64,000 nucleotides of DNA from Pimelobacter simplex (GTDB lineage Bacteria > Actinomycetota > Actinomycetes > Propionibacteriales > Nocardioidaceae), in the NCBI RefSeq assembly GCF_024662235.1, contig NZ_CP096276.1, forward strand, positions 5,146,001 through 5,210,000. The letters run 5' to 3'. A program made the position numbers and the translations under genes. This document shows, one piece after another, positions 35,418-43,853 of this stretch; position 1 is the first letter of the stretch; every line of letters begins with the position of its first letter. Below the pieces are notes generated by a model. That model was not told where the DNA came from. It was given only the letters and a program-made list of their open reading frames with translations, and did no database searches.

Positions 35418-36098
35418 ATGGCCCTCGCGACGTACCAGGACCTGTGCCTCGACGCGACCGATGCGGCGCTCCTCGGGACGTTCTGGGGTGCGGCGCTGGG
35501 GCTCGCGGTGGAGCCGCTCGACGACGGCGACGTCCGGCTGACCGGGCCGACGCCGCGGCACACGATCTGGGTCAACACCGTCCCGGAGCCGGTGCTGGTC
35601 AAGCAGCGCGTGCACCTCGACGTCCACGCCCACGACGTCGAGGACGTCCTCGCGCTGGGGGCGACGCCGATCGACCTCGACACCTTCCCGTGGAAGGTGC
35701 TGCGCGATCCCGAGGGCGGCGAGCTGTGCGTCTTCGAGCGCGCCGACCCACCGGGGCCGGGCGAGCGGCTGCTCGAGGTGGTCGTCGACTGCGCCGATCC
35801 GGCGGTGCTGGCGGCGTGGTGGGCCGAGCTGCTCGGCGGGGTGCACCGCGACGACGAGCAGGGCCGCTGGTCCTGGGTGGAGCAGGTGCCGGGGGCGCCG
35901 TTCGCGGACCTGGTGTTCGTCCCGGTGCCGGAGCCCAAGACGGTCAAGAACCGGGTTCACCTCGACCTCACCGCCCCGGACGTCGACGCGGTGGTCGAGC
36001 ACGGCGCCCAGGTGCTGCGCCCGCCCGAGGAGGACGCCCGGTGGACGGTCCTGGCCGACCCGGCGGGCAACGAGTTCTGCGTGTTCGGCCCGACCTGA
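35418..36098 (+). CDS. Two-domain VOC (glyoxalase-like) protein
   Basis: 226 residues, two tandem glyoxalase-like domains (about 1-112 and 118-226). Each has WVNTVPEPVLVKQRVHLDVHA or FVPVPEPKTVKNRVHLDLTA in the middle and ends in DPEGGELCVF or DPAGNEFCVF, so the halves are clear internal duplicates. This is the common actinobacterial glyoxalase-like form of unknown role. Followed after 13 bases by the ferredoxin reductase. Confidence 0.9.
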   Translation: MALATYQDLCLDATDAALLGTFWGAALGLAVEPLDDGDVRLTGPTPRHTIWVNTVPEPVLVKQRVHLDVHAHDVEDVLALGATPIDLDTFPWKVLRDPEGGELCVFERADPPGPGERLLEVVVDCADPAVLAAWWAELLGGVHRDDEQGRWSWVEQVPGAPFADLVFVPVPEPKTVKNRVHLDLTAPDVDAVVEHGAQVLRPPEEDARWTVLADPAGNEFCVFGPT

Positions 36099-36111
36099 CG
36101 AGAGGACGACG

Positions 36112-37308
36112 ATGAACGTGACCGTGATCGGCGCCGGCCTGGCCGCCGCCCATGTCGTGACCGAGCTCCGTGCCCAGGGCTACGAGGGCGATCTCGTGGT
36201 GGTGGGTGAGGAGCCGCACGCGCCGTACGAGAGGCCACCGCTGTCCAAGGGTCTGCTGCTCGGCTCGGCCGAGCCGGACTCGGTGTTCGTCCACCCCCGC
36301 GACTGGTACGACGAGCACGGGGTCGACCTGCGCGTCGGGACCACCGCGACCGCGATCGACCGCGAGCGCCGGCGGGTGCGCCTCGGGGGCTCCGAGCTGG
36401 CCTACGACCGGCTGGTGCTGGCCACCGGCGCCACCCCGCGCCGCCTGGCGATGGCCGACGCGTCGGGTGCCCCGGTGCACTACCTGCGCACGCTCGACGA
36501 CGCGCTGCGGCTCCGCGACCGGCTGTCCGGCCGGGTCGCCGTCATCGGCGCCGGCTGGATCGGCCTCGAGGTGGCCTCCGCGGCCCGGCAGGCGGGCGCC
36601 GAGGTGACCGTCATCGAGTCCGCGGCGCTGCCGCTGCAGCGGGTGCTCGGCGACGAGCTGGCGACCGTCTTCGCCGACCTGCACCGCGAGCACGGCGTCG
36701 ACCTGCGCCTGGGCGCCGAGGTGACCGCGATCGAGCACGACGGCGGGCGGGCCGTCGTCCACGTGGCCGGCGCCGAGCCGGTCGTCGCGGACCTGCTGCT
36801 GGTCGCGATCGGCGTCACGCCCGGCGACGGCCTGGCCGCGAGCGCGGGACTGGCCACCGACCACGGCGTCCTGGTCGACGCCCGGCTGCGCACCGACGAC
36901 CCCGACGTCCTCGCGATCGGCGACGTCGCCCTCCACGACCACCCCGTGCTCGGCACCCGGATCCGCGTCGAGCACTGGGACACCGCCATCCAGCACGGCA
37001 AGCACGCCGCGCGGGTGCTGCTGGGCGACGACGCGCCCTACACGCGGCTGCCGTACTTCTTCACCGACCAGTACGACCTCGGCATGGAGTACGTCGGCCA
37101 CGTCGACGCCCCGGGCTACGACGAGCTCGTCGTGCGCGGTGACCTCGCCGCCCGCCAGGCCAGCGTGCTGTGGCTGCGCGGCGACCGGGTCCTGGCCGGC
37201 CTGCACCTCAACGACTGGGACGCGATCGATCCGCTGCGCGCCGTCGTCGGCGGGCCGGCGAGCGCCGCGGTCCGGGACCCGTCGGTGCCGCTGGCCGACC
37301 TGGCCTAG
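36112..37308 (+). CDS. FAD-dependent ferredoxin/rubredoxin reductase-like oxidoreductase
   Basis: 398 residues. FAD site VTVIGAGLAAAHV (3-15), NAD(P)H site VAVIGAGWIGLEVA (about 143-156), second FAD motif VLAIGDVALHDHP (about 264-276), and a C-terminal reductase domain. PYERPPLSKG (about 43-52) is diagnostic of the BphA4/rubredoxin-reductase group, which transfers electrons from NADH to a ferredoxin for a P450 or dioxygenase. No ferredoxin or oxygenase partner lies next to it. GAGAGGACGACG precedes ATG 36112. Confidence 0.92.
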   Translation: MNVTVIGAGLAAAHVVTELRAQGYEGDLVVVGEEPHAPYERPPLSKGLLLGSAEPDSVFVHPRDWYDEHGVDLRVGTTATAIDRERRRVRLGGSELAYDRLVLATGATPRRLAMADASGAPVHYLRTLDDALRLRDRLSGRVAVIGAGWIGLEVASAARQAGAEVTVIESAALPLQRVLGDELATVFADLHREHGVDLRLGAEVTAIEHDGGRAVVHVAGAEPVVADLLLVAIGVTPGDGLAASAGLATDHGVLVDARLRTDDPDVLAIGDVALHDHPVLGTRIRVEHWDTAIQHGKHAARVLLGDDAPYTRLPYFFTDQYDLGMEYVGHVDAPGYDELVVRGDLAARQASVLWLRGDRVLAGLHLNDWDAIDPLRAVVGGPASAAVRDPSVPLADLA

Positions 37309-37316
37309 GGCGTGGC

Positions 37317-38342
37317 TCAGCTGCCGTAGGGCGACAGCGGCGAGCCGGGGGCCCCGCGGACGGTCATGGCGGTGTCGGCGCCGGGCTGGATGCCGTCGGC
37401 GTCCGGGTCGGAGCCGACGCTGATGAAGCCCCCGCCGAGCTGGTCGAGGTCGGAGCGGCCGATGGCGTAGAGGTCCAGCTCGGTACCGCCGGCGCTGGTG
37501 AGGTCCACGAAGTCCGGCGTGCTGTCCCCGTCGGTGTTGCGGATCGTGTAGGCGAGCACGCCGGACTCGGGCGAGGTCTCCAGGGCGTCGGCCAGGCCGT
37601 TGGCGCCGAAGCTGTTGCCGGCGTCGATGATGCCGTCGCCGTCGGTGTCGAGCTGGTCGATCTGCGCCCGCGGGATGCCGGACTCGAACAGGTCGAGGAT
37701 GCCGTCGTTCTCGGAGTCGAGGTCGCGGTACGACGGCACGCCGTCACCGAGCACGGGCGTGATGAGGAGGTCGCCGTCGATGTCGTCGTCCTCGAACTTG
37801 CCGTTGTTGCTGGTGTCCTCGACCGTGTCGGGGATGCCGTCGTTGTCCGTGTCGACGTCGCAGGCGTCGGCCACCCCGTCACCGTCGGTGTCGGCGGTCG
37901 GGCTCTTGTCGTTGACCGCGGTGCAGGCGCCGGCCGGGGCGGACGTCGTGGGGTCGGTCGGCGTGGACGTGGGGTCCGTGGGGGTGGCGGTCGCCGTGGC
38001 CGTCGCGGTGGCCGTGGCGGTCGGGGCGGTGGTGGGATCCGTCGGACCGGCCGTGGGCGTGGGGTCCGAGCTGTCGGCGGTGCCCGCCACGCTGGGCGGT
38101 CCGGACGCTCCGCAGGTGCCGCCCGCCGCGTCGGCCGAGGGCGCCGACGACACGGCGAACCCGAGCCCGCCCAGGCACAGGGCCGCGAGCACCAGCGCCG
38201 CGGTCATGCCGCCACGGCGGCCCCGGGCGAGCAGGACGACGCCCGTCACCACGGCGATGACGCCGACCACGACCAGGATCATCGACGGCCCGCCGGCGTT
38301 GGGCAGGGCGGTCGGGCACGGTGCGGCAGTCAGGACGTTCAC
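37317..38342 (-). CDS. Thrombospondin type 3-repeat surface protein with N-terminal sorting-like motif
   Basis: 341 residues from GTG 38342 (weak ribosome site; ATG 38207 would start directly at a signal-like helix). N-terminus: CPTALPNAGGP (9-19), hydrophobic helix 21-39, basic ARGRRGG (39-45), then a second hydrophobic segment 46-64. The first part has the exact layout of a C-terminal LPxTG-type sorting signal but is N-terminal. A Thr/Pro/Ala linker (about 88-130) includes TATATATATA. The rest has calcium-binding DxDxDG motifs (DTDGDGVADACDVDTDNDG, DIDGD, DTDGDGIIDAG, NTDGDSTPDF). Probably exported and cell-surface bound. Convergent with the reductase gene. Confidence 0.78.
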   Translation of the reverse strand: MNVLTAAPCPTALPNAGGPSMILVVVGVIAVVTGVVLLARGRRGGMTAALVLAALCLGGLGFAVSSAPSADAAGGTCGASGPPSVAGTADSSDPTPTAGPTDPTTAPTATATATATATATPTDPTSTPTDPTTSAPAGACTAVNDKSPTADTDGDGVADACDVDTDNDGIPDTVEDTSNNGKFEDDDIDGDLLITPVLGDGVPSYRDLDSENDGILDLFESGIPRAQIDQLDTDGDGIIDAGNSFGANGLADALETSPESGVLAYTIRNTDGDSTPDFVDLTSAGGTELDLYAIGRSDLDQLGGGFISVGSDPDADGIQPGADTAMTVRGAPGSPLSPYGS

Positions 38343-38371
38343 GAGGAAGAGACGCCGCGCCCTCCCGTTGC

Positions 38372-38851
38372 TTACGCGAGATGGTGCCGCTCGTGCAGCG
38401 CGCGCACCCGCTCGGCGAAGGTGTCGACCGGTCCGTCGACCGGGAGCCCGGGCGCGACCTCGGTGATCCGCAGCGCGGTCACGGGTGAGGCGGGGAGCCC
38501 GAGGTCGGCGTACCACTGGACGAGCTGGGGGGTCGACGTCGCGAACACGATCCGGCCCAGCCCGGCCCAGGCGTGGGCGGCCGAGCACATCGCGCAGTGC
38601 TCGCCGGAGGTGTAGACGGTGAGCGCGGCGCGCTCGTCCGGGGCGACGTTCGCCGCGGCCCACAGCGCGATCGCCAGCTCGGGGTGGCGGGTGCCGTCGC
38701 CGCCGCTGACCCGGTTGTGGTCCTCCATCAGCACGCTGCCGTCGGGCGCGACGAGCACCGAGCCGAACGGCTCGTCGCCCATCGCGACGGCGGCCTCGGC
38801 CAGCTCGACGCAACGCTCCAGGTGTCGCAGGTCCTCCGCGGACACGGCCAT
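38372..38851 (-). CDS. Nucleoside/guanine-type deaminase (CDA fold)
   Basis: 159 residues. Zinc site HPE (His56, Glu58) and TSGEHCAMCSAA (Cys86, Cys89). The usual PCxMC is HCAMC here, keeping both zinc cysteines but losing the proline. DEPFGSVLVAPDG near residues 26-38 matches the purine deaminase/tRNA-deaminase group. Likely hydrolytic deamination of a base or nucleoside in the cytoplasm. Sits 29 bases upstream of the surface-protein gene on the same strand. Confidence 0.87.
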   Translation of the reverse strand: MAVSAEDLRHLERCVELAEAAVAMGDEPFGSVLVAPDGSVLMEDHNRVSGGDGTRHPELAIALWAAANVAPDERAALTVYTSGEHCAMCSAAHAWAGLGRIVFATSTPQLVQWYADLGLPASPVTALRITEVAPGLPVDGPVDTFAERVRALHERHHLA

Positions 38852-38864
38852 GACGGGTGCCTCC

Positions 38865-38906
38865 TCAGGCTTCGGTGATCAGGCTTCGGTGATCAGGCTC
38901 GGATGA
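38865..38906. repeat. Three 14-base tandem repeats
   Basis: TCAGGCTTCGGTGA occurs twice exactly (38865-38878 and 38879-38892) and once altered (38893-38906, TCAGGCTCGGATGA). The last copy encodes the end of the response regulator, including its stop. The first two fill the gap to the deaminase gene. This looks like a recent slippage duplication of the gene's 3' end. Confidence 0.85.
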
Positions 38907-39519
38907 TGCGGCGCTCGATCGCGGCCGCGACGGCGCCGGCCCGGGTATCGACCCCGAGCTTGGTGTAGATGTGCGACAGGTGGGACTTCACCGTCGCCTC
39001 GGAGACGAACAGCTCGCGTGCCATCTCCTTGTTGCCCAGTCCGCGCGAGAGGAGCTCGAGCACCTCGACCTCGCGCTCGGTGATGGCCGTCGCCCCCGGC
39101 GTCGTACGGCGCACGAGCGTCGCGGCGACCGACGGCGCGAGCACCGTCTCGCCCCGGGCCGTGGCGCGGATGCCGGCGAACAGCTCGTCCGGCGGCGCGT
39201 CCTTGAGCAGGTAGCCCCGGGCGCCCGCCTCGAGCGCCCGCAGGATGTCGGACTCGGTGTCGTAGGTCGTCAGCACCAGCACCTCCGGCGGGTCGGGCAG
39301 CGCCCGTACCGCGGCGGTCACCTCGGCACCACCGGCCTCGCCGGCTCCCAGGCTCAGGTCCATCAGGACGACGTCCGGCCGCTCGGCCGTGACCACGGCC
39401 AGCGCCCGCTCCAGGCCGTCGGCCTCGGCGACGACGGACAGGTCCTCCTGGCCGTCGACCAGCGCCCGCAGCCCCGCCCGGACGACGGGGTGGTCGTCGA
39501 CCAGCACGATCCGGATCAT
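38893..39519 (-). CDS. NarL/LuxR-type response regulator
   Basis: 208 residues. Receiver domain 1-120 with acidic pocket Asp8/Asp9, phosphoacceptor Asp54 in VVLMDLSLG and Lys106 in YLLKDAPP. C-terminal LuxR HTH (about 143-200): ITEREVEVLELLSRGLGNKEMARELFVSEATVKSHLSHIYTKL. Its ATG overlaps the histidine-kinase stop, so the pair is translated together. Confidence 0.94.
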   Translation of the reverse strand: MIRIVLVDDHPVVRAGLRALVDGQEDLSVVAEADGLERALAVVTAERPDVVLMDLSLGAGEAGGAEVTAAVRALPDPPEVLVLTTYDTESDILRALEAGARGYLLKDAPPDELFAGIRATARGETVLAPSVAATLVRRTTPGATAITEREVEVLELLSRGLGNKEMARELFVSEATVKSHLSHIYTKLGVDTRAGAVAAAIERRIIRA

Positions 39520-40745
39520 CGCTTCTTCTCCTCCTCCGGCCGCGGCAGGGGGAAGCGGACCGACACGGTCGTCCCCTCGCCCGGCGCGCTCTCGATGTCG
39601 GCCTGCCCACCGAGCGCCTCGGCGCGCTCGCGGATGCCGGCCAGTCCCCGGCCGCGCGTGCCGATCGCCCGTACCTGCGCGGGATCGAAGCCCCGACCGT
39701 CGTCGCGCACGTCGAGCACCACCTCGTCGAGGAGGTAGGTCAGCGTGAGCGCGACCCGGCCCGCACCGGCGTGCTCGCGCGCGTTGGCCAGCGCCCCGCG
39801 GGCGGTGCGGACGATCGCCGCCGCCACCTCGGCCCGGACCACGACGGGCGCGCCGTCGACCCGCACCTCGACCGGTACGCCGCCCGGGTCGGCCTGCTCC
39901 GCCGCGGCGCGCAGCGCGTCCGGCAGGGCCGCCGCGGAGGTCGCGAGGTCGGCGGGGGCGAGGTCGCGCACGACCCGTCGTACCTCGTCGAGGCCGTCGC
40001 GCGCGGTCGCGGCCGCGGTCCGGACGTGCTCGCGCGCGGTCGCCGGCTGGGCGTCCCACGCCTGCTCGGCGGCCTGCAGCAGCAGGTTGATGCTGGACAG
40101 CCCCTGCCCGACCGAGTCGTGGATCTCGCGCGAGAGCCGGGTCCGCTCGGCCAGCGCGCCGGTGCGGTGCTGCTCCTCGGCCAGCTCGGCCTGCGCCTCG
40201 ACCAGCTGGTCGAGCAGGTCCTGCCGGGCCCGCGACTCCAGGTCGAGCGCCCGGTAGGCGAGCACGGTGACCAGCCCGACCCCGATCGGCCCGGCCACCT
40301 GGACCGGGTCGAAGCCGTCGGTGATCCGCTGCCACGCGGCGGTCAGCAGCACCGTCATCAGCACGACGATCCCCACCGCCCACGGGAACGGCAGCACCCG
40401 CAGCACCGCGAACGCCACCGGCACCGCGCACCACGCGAACGACGGCGCGACGGCCGTCAACGCCCCCCACAGCACGACCATCCCGCTCACCCACACGGTC
40501 GGCCACCAGGCGCGACCGGCCAGCATCCCGCGCGTGGCATAGGCGAGACCGAGCACGAGAGCACCCGCGAGCACGGCGGCTCCGGTCGCGTGGAAGCCGT
40601 GCCGCTCGACGTACCGGGTGGCGGAGGTGATCAGCAGCACCACGAGCACCGCCAGCAGCCACCGGTCGAGCCGGGCGGCGGGCGCGAGGATGCCGTGCAC
40701 CCCGGCGGGACGCCGGACGGAGAGGGGCAGGGACGGCAAGGTCAT
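39516..40745 (-). CDS. Sensor histidine kinase, NarL-pair (HisKA_3) type
   Basis: 409 residues. About five N-terminal membrane helices (residues 28-165) without a large sensor loop, a coiled linker, then the phosphoacceptor His209 in RLSREIHDSVGQGLSSIN. The ATPase domain has ALANAREHAGAG (N-box), DDGRGFDP and GRGLAGIRERAEALGG. Such kinases often sense membrane or cell-envelope state. The stimulus and target genes are unknown. Divergent from the secreted SMP-30-like gene at 40858, a possible target. Confidence 0.93.
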   Translation of the reverse strand: MTLPSLPLSVRRPAGVHGILAPAARLDRWLLAVLVVLLITSATRYVERHGFHATGAAVLAGALVLGLAYATRGMLAGRAWWPTVWVSGMVVLWGALTAVAPSFAWCAVPVAFAVLRVLPFPWAVGIVVLMTVLLTAAWQRITDGFDPVQVAGPIGVGLVTVLAYRALDLESRARQDLLDQLVEAQAELAEEQHRTGALAERTRLSREIHDSVGQGLSSINLLLQAAEQAWDAQPATAREHVRTAAATARDGLDEVRRVVRDLAPADLATSAAALPDALRAAAEQADPGGVPVEVRVDGAPVVVRAEVAAAIVRTARGALANAREHAGAGRVALTLTYLLDEVVLDVRDDGRGFDPAQVRAIGTRGRGLAGIRERAEALGGQADIESAPGEGTTVSVRFPLPRPEEEKKR

Positions 40746-40857
40746 GGTGCGCCCACCCTAGGGAGGGAGGGTGGGCGGAGGCATCAACCGATTGGCTATC
40801 GAGGGCTAGCCGGCTGCCCGACGTCCGGCCCCCGTCCCGGCCCGCAGAGTTGAGGAC

Positions 40858-41847
40858 ATGAAGCGAACCCACCTGATCACCAGCACCCTGCTCGCCGCCA
40901 CGGCGGTCGGCACCTTCGCCGCTCCGGCGCTCGCCCAGGCCGACCACCGGCCCGGCCCGGCCCGCCCGGCGACGTACCTGCTCACCGGCGACGCGGTGAG
41001 CGAGGCCAACCCGGCCGGCTCGAAGTTCGAGGGCATCGGCGCCGACGAGCGGCGCGGCCGCTTCTACGTCAGCGAGGTCACGGGTGGTGAGATCCACCGC
41101 GGTGTCGTGGGCACGGCGCAGACCCGCGAGTGGCTCAAGGGCGACGGCACCGACGGCCGGTTCACGGCGCGAGGCATCACCGTCGACGCGAAGGGCCGTG
41201 TGTACGTCGCCGGCGGTCCCAACGGCATCGGCACCGGGCGTCCGGACCTGTGGGTGTACGACAAGAAGGGCAAGCTGCTCGCGGCGCTGCGGGCGCCGGG
41301 CACGGACGTCTTCCTCAACGACGTCGCGATCGGCCCCGACGGGGCGGCGTACTTCACGAACTCGAACGACGCGCAGATCTTCCGCGTGGCCGAGGGCCGG
41401 CGTGGCTGGAAGGCCAAGCTGTGGTCCGACGCCAGCGCCAAGATCAGCCGCGAGGCGGGCTTCAACCTCGGTGGCATCGTGCTCACCAAGAACCGCCGCG
41501 CCTTCGTGGTCGCGCAGGGCAACACCGGCAAGCTGTGGCGCTTCAACGCCCGCACCGGCAACGCGACGCTGGTGCGGACCGGCTCGGCCGACCTGGTCAA
41601 CGCCGACGGCCTGGTGCTGCGCGGCAACCGGCTCACCGTGGTGCGCAACTTCAGCAAGATGATCGCCAAGCTCGAGCTCAGCGACAACGGCCGCGTCGCC
41701 TCGCTGGTGCGCCAGAAGGCCACCTCGCCCGACCGGGTGCTGACCACCGCGAAGGTGCTCCAGGGCCGGATCCTGTACGTCGACAGCAAGTTCGACGAGC
41801 CGGTCGCCTCGGGTCCGTACCAGGTCATCACGGACCCGACCCGATGA
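40858..41847 (+). CDS. Secreted SMP-30/gluconolactonase-like beta-propeller protein
   Basis: 329 residues. Sec signal peptide about 1-26 ending APALAQA. The mature protein shows six-bladed propeller strands: FEGIGADERRGRFYVSEVTGG, RGITVDAKGRVYVAGG, FLNDVAIGPDGAAYFTNS, NADGLVLRGNRLTVVRN. Metal-site residues of SMP-30 (Glu near 42, Asn/Asp later) are partly visible. Role could be lactone hydrolysis or simply a sensor/binding protein. Its stop overlaps the start of the ankyrin lipoprotein (ATGA), so the two form an operon. Confidence 0.88.
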   Translation: MKRTHLITSTLLAATAVGTFAAPALAQADHRPGPARPATYLLTGDAVSEANPAGSKFEGIGADERRGRFYVSEVTGGEIHRGVVGTAQTREWLKGDGTDGRFTARGITVDAKGRVYVAGGPNGIGTGRPDLWVYDKKGKLLAALRAPGTDVFLNDVAIGPDGAAYFTNSNDAQIFRVAEGRRGWKAKLWSDASAKISREAGFNLGGIVLTKNRRAFVVAQGNTGKLWRFNARTGNATLVRTGSADLVNADGLVLRGNRLTVVRNFSKMIAKLELSDNGRVASLVRQKATSPDRVLTTAKVLQGRILYVDSKFDEPVASGPYQVITDPTR

Positions 41848-43109
41848 GCAGGCGTCGCGCAGCCGTCGCCGTGCTCCCGCTCGCGCTCCTGGTGAGCGCG
41901 TGCGGGGGCGGCGATCCGGCCGGGACGCCGGATGCCTCGCCCGACACCGCGGCCGCCGTCGAGCGGACGCCGTCCGTGACCGCGGAGGCGGAGCCGGTGC
42001 CGGACCAGGCGGTGCTCGACCGGCGGCTGCGCGACGCGGCCTGGAAGAACGACGTGGCGCAGGCGCGCCGGCTGGTCCGCCAGGGCGCGGACGTCAACGC
42101 CAAGGACGACACCGAGCAGTCGGCGTACCTGGTGGCGACGAGCGAGGGCTACCTCGACCTGCTCCGGCTCACCCTGCGCCACGGCGCCAAGGTGAACGAC
42201 AAGGACAGCTGGAACGGCACCGGCCTGATCCGCGCCGCCGAGCGCGGCCACGGCCTGGTCGTGGGCGAGCTGCTGCGCGCCGGGATCGACCGGGACCACG
42301 TCAACCGGATCGGCTACCAGGCGATCCACGAGGCGATCTGGCTGGGGGAGGACACCGCGTCGTACGCGACGACGGTGCGGGTGCTCGCGGCCGGCGGGGT
42401 CGCGCTCGACGAGGTGTCGCCCTCCGCGGGGCTGACGCCCCTGCAGATGGCCCGCGAGCGCGGGTACGACGGACTGGAGAGGATCCTGGAGCACGTGACC
42501 ACCGCAGACCTACCAGCCGGCCAGGAGGCCGCGAACGCCGCGCTTCTGCGCGCCGCCCGGGCCGGGGACGCCGACGGCGTCGCCGTCGCCCTGCGCGCCG
42601 GCGCCGACATCGAGACCCGCGACGGCAACGAGCGCACGGCGCTGCTGCTCGCGTCGACGTACGACCGGGTCGCGGTCGCCGAGGTGCTCGTCGCCCTGGG
42701 CGCGAGCCCCGACGCGCTCGACGACCGGCACGACACCCCGTGGCTGGTGACCGGCGTGACCGGCAGCGTGCGGATGCTCGAGGCGCTGCTGCCGGCGAAC
42801 CCGGACCTCACCGTCCGCAACCGGTACGGCGGCCTCTCGCCCATCCCGGCGGGCGAGCGCGGGCACGTCGACTACATCCGCCGGGTCGTGCAGACCGACG
42901 TCGACCTCGACCACGTCAACGACCTCGGCTGGACCGCGATGCTCGAGGCGATCGTGCTCGGCAACGGCAACGAGGACTACCAGGAGATCGTCCGGATCCT
43001 GCTCGCCGCGGGCGCCGACCCGTCGATCGCCGACCGCGACGGCGTCACGCCGCTGCAGCACGCCGAGCGCCGCGGGTACGACGCGATCGCGGCCCTGCTG
43101 CGCGGCTGA
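41844..43109 (+). CDS. Ankyrin-repeat lipoprotein
   Basis: 421 residues. Lipobox VSAC with Cys20, then a Thr/Ala/Pro linker to about 60. About nine ankyrin repeats follow to the end, in two similar blocks: GADVNAKDDTEQSAYLVATSEGYLDLL through HEAIWLGEDTASYATTVRVL, and GADIETRDGNERTALLLAS through EAIVLGNGNEDYQEIVRIL. The near-identical ends of the two blocks (AIWLGEDTASY / AIVLGNGNEDY) point to an internal duplication. Exported and membrane-anchored, a protein-binding scaffold that may hold the co-encoded propeller protein. Confidence 0.9.
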   Translation: MSRRRAAVAVLPLALLVSACGGGDPAGTPDASPDTAAAVERTPSVTAEAEPVPDQAVLDRRLRDAAWKNDVAQARRLVRQGADVNAKDDTEQSAYLVATSEGYLDLLRLTLRHGAKVNDKDSWNGTGLIRAAERGHGLVVGELLRAGIDRDHVNRIGYQAIHEAIWLGEDTASYATTVRVLAAGGVALDEVSPSAGLTPLQMARERGYDGLERILEHVTTADLPAGQEAANAALLRAARAGDADGVAVALRAGADIETRDGNERTALLLASTYDRVAVAEVLVALGASPDALDDRHDTPWLVTGVTGSVRMLEALLPANPDLTVRNRYGGLSPIPAGERGHVDYIRRVVQTDVDLDHVNDLGWTAMLEAIVLGNGNEDYQEIVRILLAAGADPSIADRDGVTPLQHAERRGYDAIAALLRG

Positions 43110-43116
43110 GCCGTAA

Positions 43117-43138
43117 GGCCGCTGAGCCTCAGTCGGCC
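43117..43138. terminator. Hairpin between convergent genes
   Basis: GGCCGCTGAG pairs with CTCAGTCGGCC (one-base bulge) around CC, immediately after the ankyrin stop and overlapping the end of the convergent TetR gene. It could stop transcription from both sides; no T-run is present. Confidence 0.45.
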
Positions 43139-43782
43139 GGGGCCAGCGCCCCGGCGGGCAGGCCCAGCTCGCCCTCGGCGACCGTGCGGACCATGTCGGC
43201 GATCGGCGCGCGCCGGTGCTCGACGCTGGTGTTGACGTAGGCGCTGGTCCCGTCGATCGCGACCAGGATCCGGGTCGCCGCGGCCCAGGCGTCGGTGCTG
43301 GTGAAGCGCCCGGAGGCGACGCCCGCCGCGACCACCTGCTCCAGGCGCCGGCACCACAGCAGCTCCTGGGCGACGACGTGCTCGTGCAGCACCGGGCGGT
43401 AGCGGGAGAGGTGCCGGGCGTTGAGCCAGAGCCGGCTCACGTTGTCGAACTCGCTGCTCGCGATCAGCCCGAAGAACGACCGGAAGATCGCCACGGCGTC
43501 GGCGTCGCCGGCGTCGAGGTCGCGCTCGGGGAGCAGGCCGTCGAGCTCGGCCAGCGTCGCGTGCGCGAACGCCTCGGCGACCAGGTGGTCGGCGGCGGGG
43601 AAGTAGTGCCCGACCAGGCCCGGCTGGACGCCCAGCTCGTCGGCGACCCGGCGCAGCGTGACGCACTCCAGGCCCTCGGTGAGACCGACCTGGGCCGCGG
43701 TCGCGACGATCTCCTGCCGGCGCTCGGCGGGGGCCTTGCGCACGCGCTTGGCCGCGGCACCTCTTGACGTCATGCGGGCCAT
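43129..43782 (-). CDS. TetR/AcrR-family regulator (BetI-like)
   Basis: 217 residues from ATG 43782 (an ATG at 43773 is possible). HTH about 22-65: RRQEIVATAAQVGLTEGLECVTLRRVADELGVQPGLVGHYF. The PGLVGHYF recognition helix and C-terminal WxxAxxxILVAIDG pattern resemble BetI-like repressors, which respond to choline, amines or similar. Divergent from an APC permease across two palindromic sites, so probably its repressor. Confidence 0.9.
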   Translation of the reverse strand: MARMTSRGAAAKRVRKAPAERRQEIVATAAQVGLTEGLECVTLRRVADELGVQPGLVGHYFPAADHLVAEAFAHATLAELDGLLPERDLDAGDADAVAIFRSFFGLIASSEFDNVSRLWLNARHLSRYRPVLHEHVVAQELLWCRRLEQVVAAGVASGRFTSTDAWAAATRILVAIDGTSAYVNTSVEHRRAPIADMVRTVAEGELGLPAGALAPAD

Positions 43783-43829
43783 GTTATTGAATGCGTGACC
43801 AACAACTTATTGGTCGTGCGACCAATAAG
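43783..43829. promoter_or_regulatory. Two adjacent palindromic operators (24-bp perfect palindrome)
   Basis: Site 2 (43806-43829) is a perfect palindrome with 11-base arms CTTATTGGTCG/CGACCAATAAG around TG. Site 1 (43783-43806) is an imperfect version of the same length, GTTATTG...CCAACAAC. The two are 23 bases apart centre to centre and lie between the TetR start and the permease ribosome-binding site. Confidence 0.85.
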
Positions 43830-43853
43830 AGATCCCCCGGTCAGGAGAGCAAG

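Noticed and set aside
37985-38030. Six-base repeats (GGCCGT-like) as a possible CRISPR or satellite
   Set aside because: They encode the Thr-Ala linker of the surface protein; no spacers exist.
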